Counted from the first letter of the stretch, positions 34,135 to 43,518 are shown. The stretch is DNA of 64,000 bases from Bacillus sp. AFS088145 (GCF_002564465.1 NZ_NUUX01000015.1:287940-351939), one strand, 5' to 3'. Numbers and translations: made by a program. The notes: a model not told the origin generated them from the sequence alone.

Positions 34135-36074
34135 GTCGAGCTCACCTCTCTTAACAAGACACCATAAACTCCCGCAAGTTCATCTACATTAATCGATTCA
34201 AGCATGAACTCCAATGTTAGTAATTCCATATTATTCTGTTTTAAAATGCCCATAGCCGAGACTAATAAATCAGAATGTACAGCACGATTAGATTCAGGGA
34301 TAATAATTTCAGATACTTGCTGTTCTTCCACTAAAACTGATGAACTTTGGATAGCTGTTGATGCATCTAGTTGTGTTTTATTTTGTGATTCCTTAAGTAC
34401 TTGTTTTAGTGCATCTTGTAAGGCCATTGTTATATTTAATCCAACACTTCTATACCAGCCTTTTTCTGTACCAATCCAGACTACTGGAAATCCACATATC
34501 TCTTTTCCTAATGCTATTTTTGGAGATTCATGTATTGTATTTAATGTTTGTAAATAAAATTGAGCACAATCATCTTCAACTTTTATCGCTTTAATTTCTT
34601 GAATATGATTTTGATCACCCGTTTGTTTATTAAGCTCTTGGGACAAATATTTTTGTAGAGCCCTACAAATACTTTCTGAAAAAGTTTGACCAGTAGCTAT
34701 CGCGATGTATTCCCCAGGTTCAATACACTCAACAACATCGGACTCTGAATTCATAATAAGTTGACTGGCTATTTGAGATACATACATTTCAACTCCAGTA
34801 AGCCCTGCCTCTATTCGTGCTTCTTCATGAGTTAATTCAGTACAAATCGTACTTGTTAATAGTTTTACTGGACCTTCTGTCAGAGGATCTACTACTTGTA
34901 TCCGACATTGAGCTAATGGAAGTTGATTTAATTCGCCCTCATCCCAAACGTGAAATAATCCAGTTTCTTGTGAATTGAACTGCCCTAAGAAAGTTAATAA
35001 CTTACTTTGATCTCCTCTAGGTTTGTTTTCCTCTAACTTTTCATCAAAATTATGAACTATTTTAGCTTTCGCCTTTCCAGTCACTAGTGGATGAGGCGAG
35101 AATGAGTGCCAACTGCCTTCTAGCGTCTCTTGGTTAATAATATAAACCTGATTATTCTTTTCTGTTTCGCGTGAATTTGTAATTTCCTTAAATAACTCAA
35201 ACACCATTATATTTGCCAACATTGCTGATGTAATCGAAGACAATGACTGGTTGGTTCCTTCTTCACAAAGTATATTTTGATGAACACTTCTCCACGCCGA
35301 CTCAAAGCAAGCTTCAGAATTTGAAGTCACCAGTGGCCCAGCCATACAAATCTTTTGCGAAGAAATTGCAGGGATAAATCTCTTTTTCTCTCTTTTACAA
35401 ATCTCATTGAGCATTTTCAACTCATAAACACGATCATCTTCTGAAACGTACAAAATCGAATCAAAAGTAGAAACAATTTCTTGTAACGAAAGCTTCTTTC
35501 TCTTAATTAATTCAACTTCTACTTCACGATCAGTCTTCCTTGCGTTGTCTACAATTTCTTTTATTCGTTTTTTATCTGTACTTTCAGTATTCGTTATTAA
35601 AAGATGGAATTTCGCTAACCCCGACTCTAATAATGCTGAAACTAGTGAAGTGACAATTGTTCCAGAACCAATTGCCAATATCTTGGATTGGCGATACGTT
35701 TGAAAACGATATGAACCAGAATCTCCAAAACAATTTAAAAACTCAATTTGACTTGCATACTTATTTAAAATATCTTTAGATAATTGATGTGGATGATCCT
35801 TACTTACATCCCGTGCAAAGCCATTTTTATATAAAATCTCACCTATTTCATATACTCTTTCCCTGTATTGGTCAGGCAAACCATTTGTTAAATTATCTAA
35901 TGAGTGTTCACCGTTAAACATTGGAAGTAACTTTTCAATCCACTGGTAAACAGATGCACCTTCCATTCGAAATGAACTTAAGTTATTCCTAAAATAGACA
36001 CCTCCATTCGAATCAGGTACAAAAAAAGTATCTCGGTTAACCTTTAAACATGTCGATGGATTCAATTTTGACAT
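34131..36074 (-). CDS. Thiazole-containing bacteriocin maturation protein, ThiF-like
   Basis: The 647-residue protein begins with the pattern LKVNRDTFFVPD.NGGVYFRNNLSSFRMEG characteristic of the maturation protein of heterocycloanthracin clusters, followed by a Rossmann/ThiF-like half (KILAIGSGTIVTSLVSALLESGLAKFHLLITN) and a C-terminal domain of unknown fold. It is expected to bind the leader peptide and present it to the YcaO enzyme. Start choice: ATG 36074, nine bases from AAGGGG, matches the family N-terminus; an ATG 60 bases upstream has only a weak site. Confidence 0.85.
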   Translation of the reverse strand: MSKLNPSTCLKVNRDTFFVPDSNGGVYFRNNLSSFRMEGASVYQWIEKLLPMFNGEHSLDNLTNGLPDQYRERVYEIGEILYKNGFARDVSKDHPHQLSKDILNKYASQIEFLNCFGDSGSYRFQTYRQSKILAIGSGTIVTSLVSALLESGLAKFHLLITNTESTDKKRIKEIVDNARKTDREVEVELIKRKKLSLQEIVSTFDSILYVSEDDRVYELKMLNEICKREKKRFIPAISSQKICMAGPLVTSNSEACFESAWRSVHQNILCEEGTNQSLSSITSAMLANIMVFELFKEITNSRETEKNNQVYIINQETLEGSWHSFSPHPLVTGKAKAKIVHNFDEKLEENKPRGDQSKLLTFLGQFNSQETGLFHVWDEGELNQLPLAQCRIQVVDPLTEGPVKLLTSTICTELTHEEARIEAGLTGVEMYVSQIASQLIMNSESDVVECIEPGEYIAIATGQTFSESICRALQKYLSQELNKQTGDQNHIQEIKAIKVEDDCAQFYLQTLNTIHESPKIALGKEICGFPVVWIGTEKGWYRSVGLNITMALQDALKQVLKESQNKTQLDASTAIQSSSVLVEEQQVSEIIIPESNRAVHSDLLVSAMGILKQNNMELLTLEFMLESINVDELAGVYGVLLREVSST

Positions 36075-36180
36075 CCTTTTCAACCCCTTCGATACAGTGA
36101 GTTGTTCATTGAAAAGCATAAATACTTTCTTCATAATCCTATGTATTTTATGTATTCCTTATGTCATCACATAACTTGAT

Positions 36181-36208
36181 AGCCCCTACAAAGATTAATG
36201 TAGGGGCT
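36181..36208 (-). promoter_or_regulatory. Stem-loop between precursor and biosynthesis genes
   Basis: Perfect 10-bp GC-rich stem AGCCCCTACA / TGTAGGGGCT with an 8-base loop and no T-run on the minus strand. It likely attenuates or processes the transcript so that precursor mRNA exceeds enzyme mRNA. Confidence 0.6.
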
Positions 36209-36249
36209 GATTGTCTAAAGAGACAAATAGTTTTTATGAAACATTACAA

Positions 36250-36483
36250 TTAACGGTGACAGCGACCGCAGCCTCCACAACGGAAACCTCCGCAACGGAA
36301 GCAGCCTCCACAGCCTCCACAACCTCCGCAGCCTCCACAACCAAAACAACTAAAAAATGGAAAGAAACCAAAGCACATTCTAACATCGTAATTTTCATAC
36401 TGATTATAATCCCATGGAACTACTTGACTAGCTTGAAACTGATCAACGTTTAATTGTTGAAGCTCTCTTTGAAAATCATACAT
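36250..36483 (-). CDS. Heterocycloanthracin/sonorensin-family bacteriocin precursor
   Basis: The 77-residue precursor has a leader of about 35 residues (FQRELQQLNVDQFQASQVVPWD, the family motif) and a core with 11 cysteines at residues 37, 46, 49, 52, 55, 58, 61, 64, 69, 72 and 75, mostly in CGG steps. Ser45 is the only hydroxyl residue there. Cysteines would be turned into thiazol(in)es by the enzymes encoded downstream. GGAGG lies eight bases before the ATG at 36483; an ATG six codons upstream precedes that site. DNA of the core is itself repetitive (9-bp units). Confidence 0.92.
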   Translation of the reverse strand: MYDFQRELQQLNVDQFQASQVVPWDYNQYENYDVRMCFGFFPFFSCFGCGGCGGCGGCGGCFRCGGFRCGGCGRCHR

Positions 36484-36584
36484 TTTTATAACCTCCGACA
36501 TAAAATTTGAAAGCGAATAAAAACATAACGTACTTATAAAAAATAAATACGATTAACTCATTTGAATCTACTAAAACGCAGACT

Positions 36585-36639
36585 CTCAACAACAAAATAT
36601 GTTGAGGACTTGGGCATTGTTACCGATTCACATGCCCAA
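36585..36639 (-). promoter_or_regulatory. Tandem stem-loops upstream of the bacteriocin precursor
   Basis: Two adjacent inverted repeats, CTCAACA / TGTTGAG (36585-36606) and TTGGGCAT / ATGCCCAA (36610-36639), lie 100-155 bases before the precursor start. Neither has a T-run, so they look like leader structure or protein sites and not terminators. Whether they are transcribed is unknown. Confidence 0.5.
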
Positions 36640-36682
36640 TTTATTACTTCATAGTAAAATTATGAACTGATTGAAAGTGCAA

Positions 36683-36711
36683 AAAAACCCCACTTAAAAA
36701 GTGAGGTTTAT
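36683..36711 (-). terminator. Terminator of the small membrane protein gene
   Basis: Minus-strand stem AAACCTCACTT / AAGTGGGGTTT (G-U allowed) followed by seven T. It separates the precursor transcript from the membrane-protein gene. Confidence 0.75.
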
Positions 36712-36762
36712 CGTACGACATTCATTTTTTTCTATACTCTTTCATCTTTAAAATCATATTCC

Positions 36763-37248
36763 TTAATCTTCATTAAGTTTAATGTTATTAAGGGGTGAAT
36801 ATGAATATACATTCTTTTTAATTGCTCTTTTATTTCTCCTGATTTCTTTTCCAAAAATTAATTGCGCTGGCTTTATTTTAAGTACTTTGAATGGTATGAG
36901 ATATAGTAATAATAGAAAATCAAATATGAAAAGTAAGTCCCCTATCATAAAAAACGAGAATATTGTGTTGGAGATTTCTTCTGTATGATCAAGAGTAGAA
37001 AATACAAAAACAGCATATCTTTCATAAACAATACAGATTAACAATATAGTTCCAACTACTAATGAAGTAAAGCTATAACCAATAGATCGTTCTCTTTTAT
37101 TGAATTCTAAAAAAATTGGAAGTAAATATAGCAAAAAAACAATAAAAATACTAAGTAATAATCCAAACAAAGTAATACGGCTATGTAACATAGACTGAAC
37201 TAGCAAAAGTTTTCCTAGGATAAAAAAGAGCAACACTATACCCATCAT
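36763..37248 (-). CDS. Small polytopic membrane protein, possible bacteriocin immunity or regulation
   Basis: The 161-residue protein has four to five hydrophobic helices and a basic C-terminal tail (KEIRRNKRAIKKN). I recognise no family. It lies between the bacteriocin precursor and the divergent AtxA-like regulator, transcribed in the same direction as the bacteriocin genes but with its own terminator. Immunity or export assistance is a positional guess only. The start at 37248 (or the next codon) is chosen because GGGGAGG lies just upstream; longer in-frame starts exist. Confidence 0.6.
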   Translation of the reverse strand: MMGIVLLFFILGKLLLVQSMLHSRITLFGLLLSIFIVFLLYLLPIFLEFNKRERSIGYSFTSLVVGTILLICIVYERYAVFVFSTLDHTEEISNTIFSFFMIGDLLFIFDFLLLLYLIPFKVLKIKPAQLIFGKEIRRNKRAIKKNVYSYSPLNNIKLNED

Positions 37249-37369
37249 TTTCCTCCCCATTTCTCCTTTTAGAGCACCACTCGTGATCACATCCGAATAC
37301 AATCACAAATTAAACGAGTTCCTTTTCAAAATAAATTATAGCCTTGCTTATTAAAGTTTCAAATGCTCT

Positions 37370-37491
37370 TTTTTACCGTTTTGATAGGTAAAAACAGTTA
37401 ATAAATAAATTTTCATTAAATGATGTATGCCCTTCGTTATATAAAAGGTGATATTTGATTAAAAAATATTTATTACCGTTTTTAACGGTAA
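37370..37491. promoter_or_regulatory. Two operator-like palindromes in divergent region
   Basis: Site 1 has arms TTTTTACC (37370-37377) and GGTAAAAA (37387-37394). Site 2 has arms TTACCGTT (37473-37480) and AACGGTAA (37484-37491). Both share TTACCGTTTT at the left and AAA(C/T)AGT(T/C)A after the right arm, so they are also a direct repeat about 102 bp apart. Confidence 0.6.
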
Positions 37492-37555
37492 AAATAGTCA
37501 TATCCTTATTCATCATCTAAGTTTAAAATTATTTTGAAACATTATCTCAACAACA

Positions 37556-37580
37556 TTTTTTGTGATTGTTATCACAAAAA
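37556..37580. promoter_or_regulatory. Fnr/Crp-type binding palindrome
   Basis: TGTGA-TTGTTA-TCACA (37561-37576) fits the TGTGA-N6-TCACA consensus of Crp/Fnr regulators and is extended by flanking T and A runs. It ends about 60 bases before the AtxA-like start codon. Confidence 0.6.
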
Positions 37581-37636
37581 TAGTTAGTTTATTTATGTTA
37601 GTAAAAATATTATTCTAGATTAAAGTAGGAGATGAG

Positions 37637-39070
37637 ATGGATAAGGCTAGTTTAAGAAGATTACACTTAATTGATATTTTAAGTAGTCAAGAAAAATGGT
37701 TTAAAACGGAGGAGCTTGCTAAAAATTTAAATTGTACTGAGAAAACAATTCGAACTGATATACAAATTATCAATGCAACATTCCCAGAAGGATGGCATAT
37801 TGAAACGATAAAAGGAAAAGGTATTTATATAAATAATCCAATTAACTCCTCGCTTGACCAAGTTCGTTCACTTTTTGTTAAGAACTCTTTATCGCTTCAG
37901 GTAATCATGTTTATTCTAATAAAAGAGATTGAACATATTAGTGATTTAGGAAAAGTATTATATACGCATCACAATACTGTTTATAAAATTCTCGAACGAG
38001 TAGACACCTTATTGAAGTCATATAATTTAAGTTTGAAGCGTGCACCACTTGAAATTGTAGGTAATGAGTTTCAAAAAAGAATCTTATGCTGTGACGTATT
38101 GTATGGTCTATATTCCCATACAAATAAATGGCCTTATGATTCTCTATCGTTTTCTATTATAAAAAAAGTAGTTATAGAGTCATCTGAAAAAAACAATTTA
38201 CTTTTATTTCCACCTACTATTTATAAATATATTTATTATGTTGGTACGATGCTTCAAAGAATCGATCGAGATATACAATTGGATTTAAATCCTTCTAACA
38301 ATATTAAAGACTCAAAGTTTTTTTCAGTTGCAACTGATATATGCGTACAGCTAGAAAACATTTATAAAGTATCAATTCCATTAAATGAACTAAACGCTCT
38401 TTCTATAATGTTATCTGCATCCCCTTATTTTTCTAGCGATAATGAACCTCAAGATGAAATTATAAATAGTTACCATAATAAATCAGAAAAACAATATATA
38501 GAAATACACGAGCTCGTTACGATGCTCGAAAAAAATCTTAGTATAAAATTACATGATCATAATGATTTTATTCTCACTCTTCAAAAACAATTTAAAGCCT
38601 TTTCCCTAGTTCTTTTTTTAAACAGTAGAATTGATCGTTCTTGTCTAATTTCCGAATACGTTAAAAAGCGTTATCCGGAGTTATTTAATAAAGTAAAAGC
38701 TGTATTTCGCAATTGGTGCAATTACTTTTCATACCCAGAAATAAATAATGAAGTAATTGCTAAAATCACATTAAATATTCAAGCAATCATCATTAAATTA
38801 TCATTAGTAAAAAAAAGGGTACTACTGTTAAGTAGTGAAGGTTATGGTGTAAGACAGTATATAACAACTAAACTAATAAAAGAATTTGGAGATAAAATAC
38901 AATTTGTTGAACTCCAAAACGGAGAACTGAGGCCTGAAACGATTAGTGAATTACGTTTAGACTTTATCATTGCTGATTTTCCAATTGATATAGAAATAGT
39001 TCCAATTGCGGTAATTAGTTCTACTCTTTCACAGCGCGATATTAATCATATCGCCCATTTATTAAAATGA
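37637..39070 (+). CDS. Mga/AtxA-like PRD-containing transcriptional regulator
   Basis: The 477-residue protein has two N-terminal HTH modules (LRRLHLIDILSSQEKWFKTEELAKNLNCTEKTIRTDI and a second around 70-110), two PRD-like helical domains (about 160-370), and a C-terminal EIIB-like domain (about 385-477: RVLLLSSEGYGVRQYI). Length and order match AtxA (475 residues) and Mga. Those regulators are controlled by PTS phosphorylation of PRD histidines and by C-terminal dimerisation. Targets are unknown; the adjacent bacteriocin cluster is a candidate. AGGAGATG precedes the ATG. Confidence 0.82.
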   Translation: MDKASLRRLHLIDILSSQEKWFKTEELAKNLNCTEKTIRTDIQIINATFPEGWHIETIKGKGIYINNPINSSLDQVRSLFVKNSLSLQVIMFILIKEIEHISDLGKVLYTHHNTVYKILERVDTLLKSYNLSLKRAPLEIVGNEFQKRILCCDVLYGLYSHTNKWPYDSLSFSIIKKVVIESSEKNNLLLFPPTIYKYIYYVGTMLQRIDRDIQLDLNPSNNIKDSKFFSVATDICVQLENIYKVSIPLNELNALSIMLSASPYFSSDNEPQDEIINSYHNKSEKQYIEIHELVTMLEKNLSIKLHDHNDFILTLQKQFKAFSLVLFLNSRIDRSCLISEYVKKRYPELFNKVKAVFRNWCNYFSYPEINNEVIAKITLNIQAIIIKLSLVKKRVLLLSSEGYGVRQYITTKLIKEFGDKIQFVELQNGELRPETISELRLDFIIADFPIDIEIVPIAVISSTLSQRDINHIAHLLK

Positions 39071-39092
39071 ATAAGCATTCAAAGGTGATTTT

Positions 39093-39659
39093 ATGATAAA
39101 AGAAAGGTCAACATTAGTCACAAATGAGTTAGTTGAACTATTAAGGCAACTTGATCATGATACTTTTTTACACGGGATGCGTGTAGGTGAAATGTCGTAT
39201 AAATTCGGTAGATATTTAGATCTCCCTTTGCATCAATCCAATCAATTACATTTTATTGGTTATGTACATGATATTGGTAAGCTTAAAATACCAAATTCAA
39301 TCGTTACAAAAAGAGGTCCTCTTACCGATTTCGAGTGGAATCTAATGAAGAATCACACAATCTATGGGTATGATTTATTAAAAAATTTTTCATATCATAA
39401 TGATATTATAAATGCTGTACGCTATCATCATGAAAATATTGATGGGACTGGCTATGAAGGTTTATATAGTAACGAAATTGATTTTAATTCGAAAGTAATT
39501 AGAATAATTGATAGTTTCGATGCACTAACCCATGATCGTTCTTATAGAAAAAAATGTTCAAGTGAAATATCGTTAAAAAAAATTCAAAAACAAAGTGGTA
39601 CTGTTTATGACCAGGATTTAATAAAGGAATTCACTAAGTTTATTTGTAAACTGTATTAA
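39093..39659 (+). CDS. HD-GYP domain phosphohydrolase
   Basis: The 188-residue protein is almost only an HD-GYP domain: HGMRVGEMS, VHDIGKLKIP (HD pair), NHTIYGYDLL and HHENIDGTGYEG, followed by DSFDALTHDRSYR. The GYP element reads GYE. HD-GYP proteins usually hydrolyse c-di-GMP or related nucleotides, but a stand-alone domain with this change could act on something else. It follows the AtxA-like gene by 22 bases with AAAGGTG in between, so they are probably cotranscribed. Confidence 0.82.
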   Translation: MIKERSTLVTNELVELLRQLDHDTFLHGMRVGEMSYKFGRYLDLPLHQSNQLHFIGYVHDIGKLKIPNSIVTKRGPLTDFEWNLMKNHTIYGYDLLKNFSYHNDIINAVRYHHENIDGTGYEGLYSNEIDFNSKVIRIIDSFDALTHDRSYRKKCSSEISLKKIQKQSGTVYDQDLIKEFTKFICKLY

Positions 39660-39748
39660 GTAGTATTCAATAATGCTAATTATTTACACCTATTAATTGC
39701 TAGACCAGAACCTATTAACATGTTATAGTTTCATTAAAATTATAAATT

Positions 39749-39821
39749 TCACTCGTATAATAGTGAGGATATGGCTCACAAGTTTCTACCGGTTAACCGT
39801 AAATTTACCGACTATGAGTGG
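39749..39821 (+). promoter_or_regulatory. Guanine-type purine riboswitch aptamer
   Basis: P1 is CACTC / GAGTG. Core sequences TATAAT, GGATATGG, GTTTCTACC, CCGTAAA and CCGACTATGAG match the purine aptamer. The J3/1 segment reads GACTATG, with C at the position that pairs with guanine (adenine sensors have GATTATG). It precedes xpt. Confidence 0.93.
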
Positions 39822-39847
39822 TAACACATCTGACATTTTAGCTCTAG

Positions 39848-40525
<678 letters not shown>

Positions 40526-40530
40526 AAATA

Positions 40531-40578
40531 AAAAAAGACATTGCTTGAACGATTCGTGTTGTTCACAATGTCTTTTTT
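40531..40578. terminator. Bidirectional terminator after xpt
   Basis: 13-bp stem AAAAAAGACATTG / CAATGTCTTTTTT with an inner GAAC/GTTC helix. Confidence 0.85.
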
Positions 40579-40585
40579 CTATTAA

Positions 40586-41596
40586 TTAAGCCTTTTTTAG
40601 GATTAAATATACAAAGTAAGGTCCACCGATTAAGGCTACTATAATCCCTGCTGGTATTCCTTCTGGATCGACTAAGTTTCTTCCGATTGTGTCAGCAACT
40701 AATAGTAATAATCCACCAATTAAAATTGCGATGGGTATGAATAATTGATTTCTTGGGCCAACTAAACTTTTGGCAATATGTGGTGCCATTAATCCGATAA
40801 ATGCAATTCCTCCTGTTACTGAAACAGCAGATGCTGCTAATGCAACTGCTGCTAACATTAAAACAATTCTTTCCTTTTCTAATGAGACCCCTACCCCGAT
40901 TGCAACAGGCTCATTTAAATTAAGAAGGTTTAATGTATTTGCTTTATATAAAGTAAAAGGAATTAATACAATTAGCCAAGGTAAGAATGCCCAAATAAAC
41001 GGCCAATCTGTCCCCCATATATTACCTGCTAACCATTTTGCTATAAAATCTACTTTAGCACGTTCCGCAGATGAAATTAATACAATCATGATTCCTGAAA
41101 GAGCCATCGAGAAACCAATACCTACTAAAACTAGTCTTATAGGTTGTAAACCCGAATTTTTCTTATAAGAAAATAAGTATATAATAATTGCTGTAACAAC
41201 AGCACCACAAAATCCAACGATTGGGATTAAATAAACAAACGATCCTGCTTCAATTGGAAAGTATAAAAAGAATACTGTAATAGCTACACCAGCACCAGCA
41301 TTAAAACCTAGTATTCCAGGCTCAGCCATATCATTTCGTGTTACCCCTTGCAAAATTGCACCAGATAGTGCAAGTGCCATTCCCGCCATAAAAGTTATAA
41401 TCATTCTAGGTAATCGAATTGAAAAGATGACAAGCTCTTCTTTAAATGTACCATCACCTAAAAATGTTGGAAGTAATCTACTATATGGTATTGCTGAAAA
41501 TCCCAAACTCATTCCAAGAAACATTATTAATAGAATAAGTATAGAGAGTATCAACAGAATAAACCTTTGTTTTCTAATAATAGCAGGTTGTATCAT
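40586..41596 (-). CDS. FecCD-family iron-siderophore ABC permease
   Basis: The 336-residue permease has about ten helices. Typical segments: IRLPRMIITFMAGMALALSGAILQGVTRNDMAEPGILG, KWLAGNIWGTDW, GIAFIGLMAPHIAKSLVGP and ADTIGRNLVDPEGIPAGIIVALIGGPYFVYLI. It would pair with a second permease, a binding protein and an ATPase to import Fe(III)-siderophores. Its partner gene just upstream (4-bp ATGA overlap) is broken and no binding protein or ATPase gene is present, so its function here is doubtful. Confidence 0.88.
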   Translation of the reverse strand: MIQPAIIRKQRFILLILSILILLIMFLGMSLGFSAIPYSRLLPTFLGDGTFKEELVIFSIRLPRMIITFMAGMALALSGAILQGVTRNDMAEPGILGFNAGAGVAITVFFLYFPIEAGSFVYLIPIVGFCGAVVTAIIIYLFSYKKNSGLQPIRLVLVGIGFSMALSGIMIVLISSAERAKVDFIAKWLAGNIWGTDWPFIWAFLPWLIVLIPFTLYKANTLNLLNLNEPVAIGVGVSLEKERIVLMLAAVALAASAVSVTGGIAFIGLMAPHIAKSLVGPRNQLFIPIAILIGGLLLLVADTIGRNLVDPEGIPAGIIVALIGGPYFVYLILKKA

Positions 41597-42357
41597 GAGA
41601 ATTCTTTGCCTCCTTTATGTACGATAAATAGAATGAAAGGAAGGCCAATCATTGCAACAATCGCTGCAACAGGTGTTTCATAAGGTATATTAATTGTTCG
41701 CCCAAGTGTATCTGCCAAAAGTAAGAATGTAGCACCAAAAATAGCAGACATGGGTATAATAAATCGGTAATCAGTTCCGACGAATCCACGTACCATATGA
41801 GGTACCATTAACCCAAGAAATGCCATATTTCCTACTAGAGCAACTGCCGCTCCAGCTAGTAAAACGATTACTACAAATAAGATTGCTTTGATTCTTGGGA
41901 TATTTTGACCTAAACCTACAGCAACCTCTTCATTTAAACTAAGAATTGTTAATTGACGCGCCAAGAAAATTGCTACTAGAATACCAACTACAATAAAAGG
42001 CGTAATCGTTTTTACTTGCCCCCATGAAGTACCAACTAATCCACCTGAAGCCCACATTGAAATATTTTGAGATATTTTAAAGTAAATCCCTACCCCTTCA
42101 GAAATAGCAGTTAAAAAACCTTAAACAGCCGCCCCTGCTAAAACAATACGAAATGGAGAAAAGCCGCCTTTTTTCACTGTAGCAATACCAAAAACGATTA
42201 ATGAACCAACCGCTGCACCAATAAAACAAGCTATCATAATCCCAAAATAATTTACTTTTGGTAGGAAAGCCATTGTTACTGCTAAAGCTGCATTTGCACC
42301 TGCCGTTAACCCAAGCAAACCCGGATCTGCAAGTGGATTTCTTGTTATTCCTTGCAT
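41593..42357 (-). pseudogene. FecCD-family permease, truncated and with an internal stop
   Basis: Two pieces of one permease lie in the same frame. The upstream piece begins at MQGITRNPLADPGLLG, so the usual first 70-80 residues (two helices and the RLPR segment) are missing and an in-frame TGA lies just before. After VLAGAAV a TAA at 42121-42123 interrupts the frame, which then continues without shift (GFLTAISEGVGIYFKISQNIS) to the normal C-terminus. A C-to-A change of a Ser codon would explain the stop. The partner permease downstream is intact. Confidence 0.88.
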
Positions 42358-42391
42358 GATATATTGTCAATATTAATTTTTAGTGAAATCA

Positions 42392-42444
42392 TTGAATAAT
42401 TCTCAAAAATGGTTTATATTTTATTGAGAATGATAATCAATGAC
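42392..42444 (+). promoter_or_regulatory. Promoter with overlapping Fur box
   Basis: TTGAAT (42392-42397) and TATATT (42415-42420) are 17 bases apart. GAGAATGATAATCAATGAC (42426-42444) matches the Fur box consensus at 15 of 19 positions and covers the expected transcription start. Confidence 0.78.
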
Positions 42445-42468
42445 AGAATATTCTGGAGTGAGAACATA

Positions 42469-43518
42469 ATGAACATGAATGATCTTTATGATGTAACAGT
42501 AATCGGAGGAGGTCCTGCTGGACTTTACTCTGCCTTTTATAGTGGTTTACGAGAAATGAAAACAAAAATTATAGAATTTCAATCTGAATTAGGCGGTAAA
42601 GTTCATTGTTATCCTGAAAAGGTGATTTGGGATGTTGGAGGACAACCACCAATCCCTGGCGAGAGATTTATCGGACAAATTGTTCAGCAAGGATTAACGT
42701 TTGATCCGACTGTTGTGTTAAATGAAAAAGTCGACACAATCACTCGTGACGATAATGGAATTTTTGTTTTACATACAGCTTCAGGTCAAAAACATTATTC
42801 TAAAACAGTTATTGTGGCAGTTGGAAGTGGTATATTAAATCCAACAAAGCTTCAAATAGATGGTGCAGAAAGATTCGAAGTTTCAAATTTAAACTATACA
42901 GTAAAATCACTTAAACATTTCCAAAATAAAACTGTAATCGTTTCCGGTGGTGGTAACTCTGCAATTGATTGGGCAAATGAGCTAGAGCCAATTGCTAAGA
43001 AAGTTTATTTAACTTACCGAAAAGATGCTCTAAAGGGTCATGAAGCACAAGTCTCTCAATTAATGAATAGTTCAGTTGAATGTCTTTTCAATACATCTAT
43101 TACGAAACTAATTGCTGGTGAAAACCATGAAGAAATAGAAAAAGTTGAACTAACAAATAATGAAACTGGTGAAATATCTCATTTGGCAATTGATGAAGTA
43201 ATCATAAACCACGGTTATGAACAAGATACTTCTTTATTAAATAACAGTGAAATAAAAGTAGAAATGATTCAAGATTTCTATATTAAAGGGAATACAACGA
43301 GTGAAACTTCGATTGAAGGGATTTACGCAGCTGGAGATATTTTAATGCATGAAGGAAAGTTACAATTAATTGCTGGCGCATTTCAAGATGCCGCTAATGC
43401 CGTTAATAAAGCGAAGCAATATATCCAACCAGATGCTAGTGGATCAGCAATGGTTTCTTCTCATAATGAGGTATTTAAAAAACGAAATCGTGAATTAATT
43501 AAACAGATGATGAACTAA
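42469..43518 (+). CDS. Ferredoxin-NADP reductase, thioredoxin-reductase-like (YcgT/YumC type)
   Basis: The 349-residue flavoprotein has an FAD-binding GGGPAG motif (VTVIGGGPAGLYSAFYSG), an NADPH-binding fold (VIVSGGGNSAIDWANEL) and the C-terminal FAD segment GIYAAGDILMHEGKLQLIAGAFQDAANAVN. It lacks the CxxC of thioredoxin reductase, as expected for type 2 ferredoxin/flavodoxin-NADP reductases. The Fur box suggests induction under iron limitation, as known for B. subtilis ycgT; reduction of ferric-siderophore systems is a reasonable role. ATG 42469 follows GGAGTGAG. Confidence 0.88.
   Translation: MNMNDLYDVTVIGGGPAGLYSAFYSGLREMKTKIIEFQSELGGKVHCYPEKVIWDVGGQPPIPGERFIGQIVQQGLTFDPTVVLNEKVDTITRDDNGIFVLHTASGQKHYSKTVIVAVGSGILNPTKLQIDGAERFEVSNLNYTVKSLKHFQNKTVIVSGGGNSAIDWANELEPIAKKVYLTYRKDALKGHEAQVSQLMNSSVECLFNTSITKLIAGENHEEIEKVELTNNETGEISHLAIDEVIINHGYEQDTSLLNNSEIKVEMIQDFYIKGNTTSETSIEGIYAAGDILMHEGKLQLIAGAFQDAANAVNKAKQYIQPDASGSAMVSSHNEVFKKRNRELIKQMMN

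Noticed and set aside
36211..36453. Plus-strand frame with Thr/Ala/Ser-rich product
   Set aside because: It is the antisense of the repetitive Cys/Gly core of the bacteriocin precursor; the minus-strand frame has the ribosome-binding site and the family leader motif.
39787..39812. Similarity of CCGGTTAACCG and TTTACCG to the palindromes at 37370-37491
   Set aside because: These bases are fixed by the purine riboswitch loops and helices, so the resemblance is coincidental.
42098..42370. 90-codon frame overlapping the permease remnant
   Set aside because: It is an out-of-frame shadow; the permease-like residues are in the other frame.
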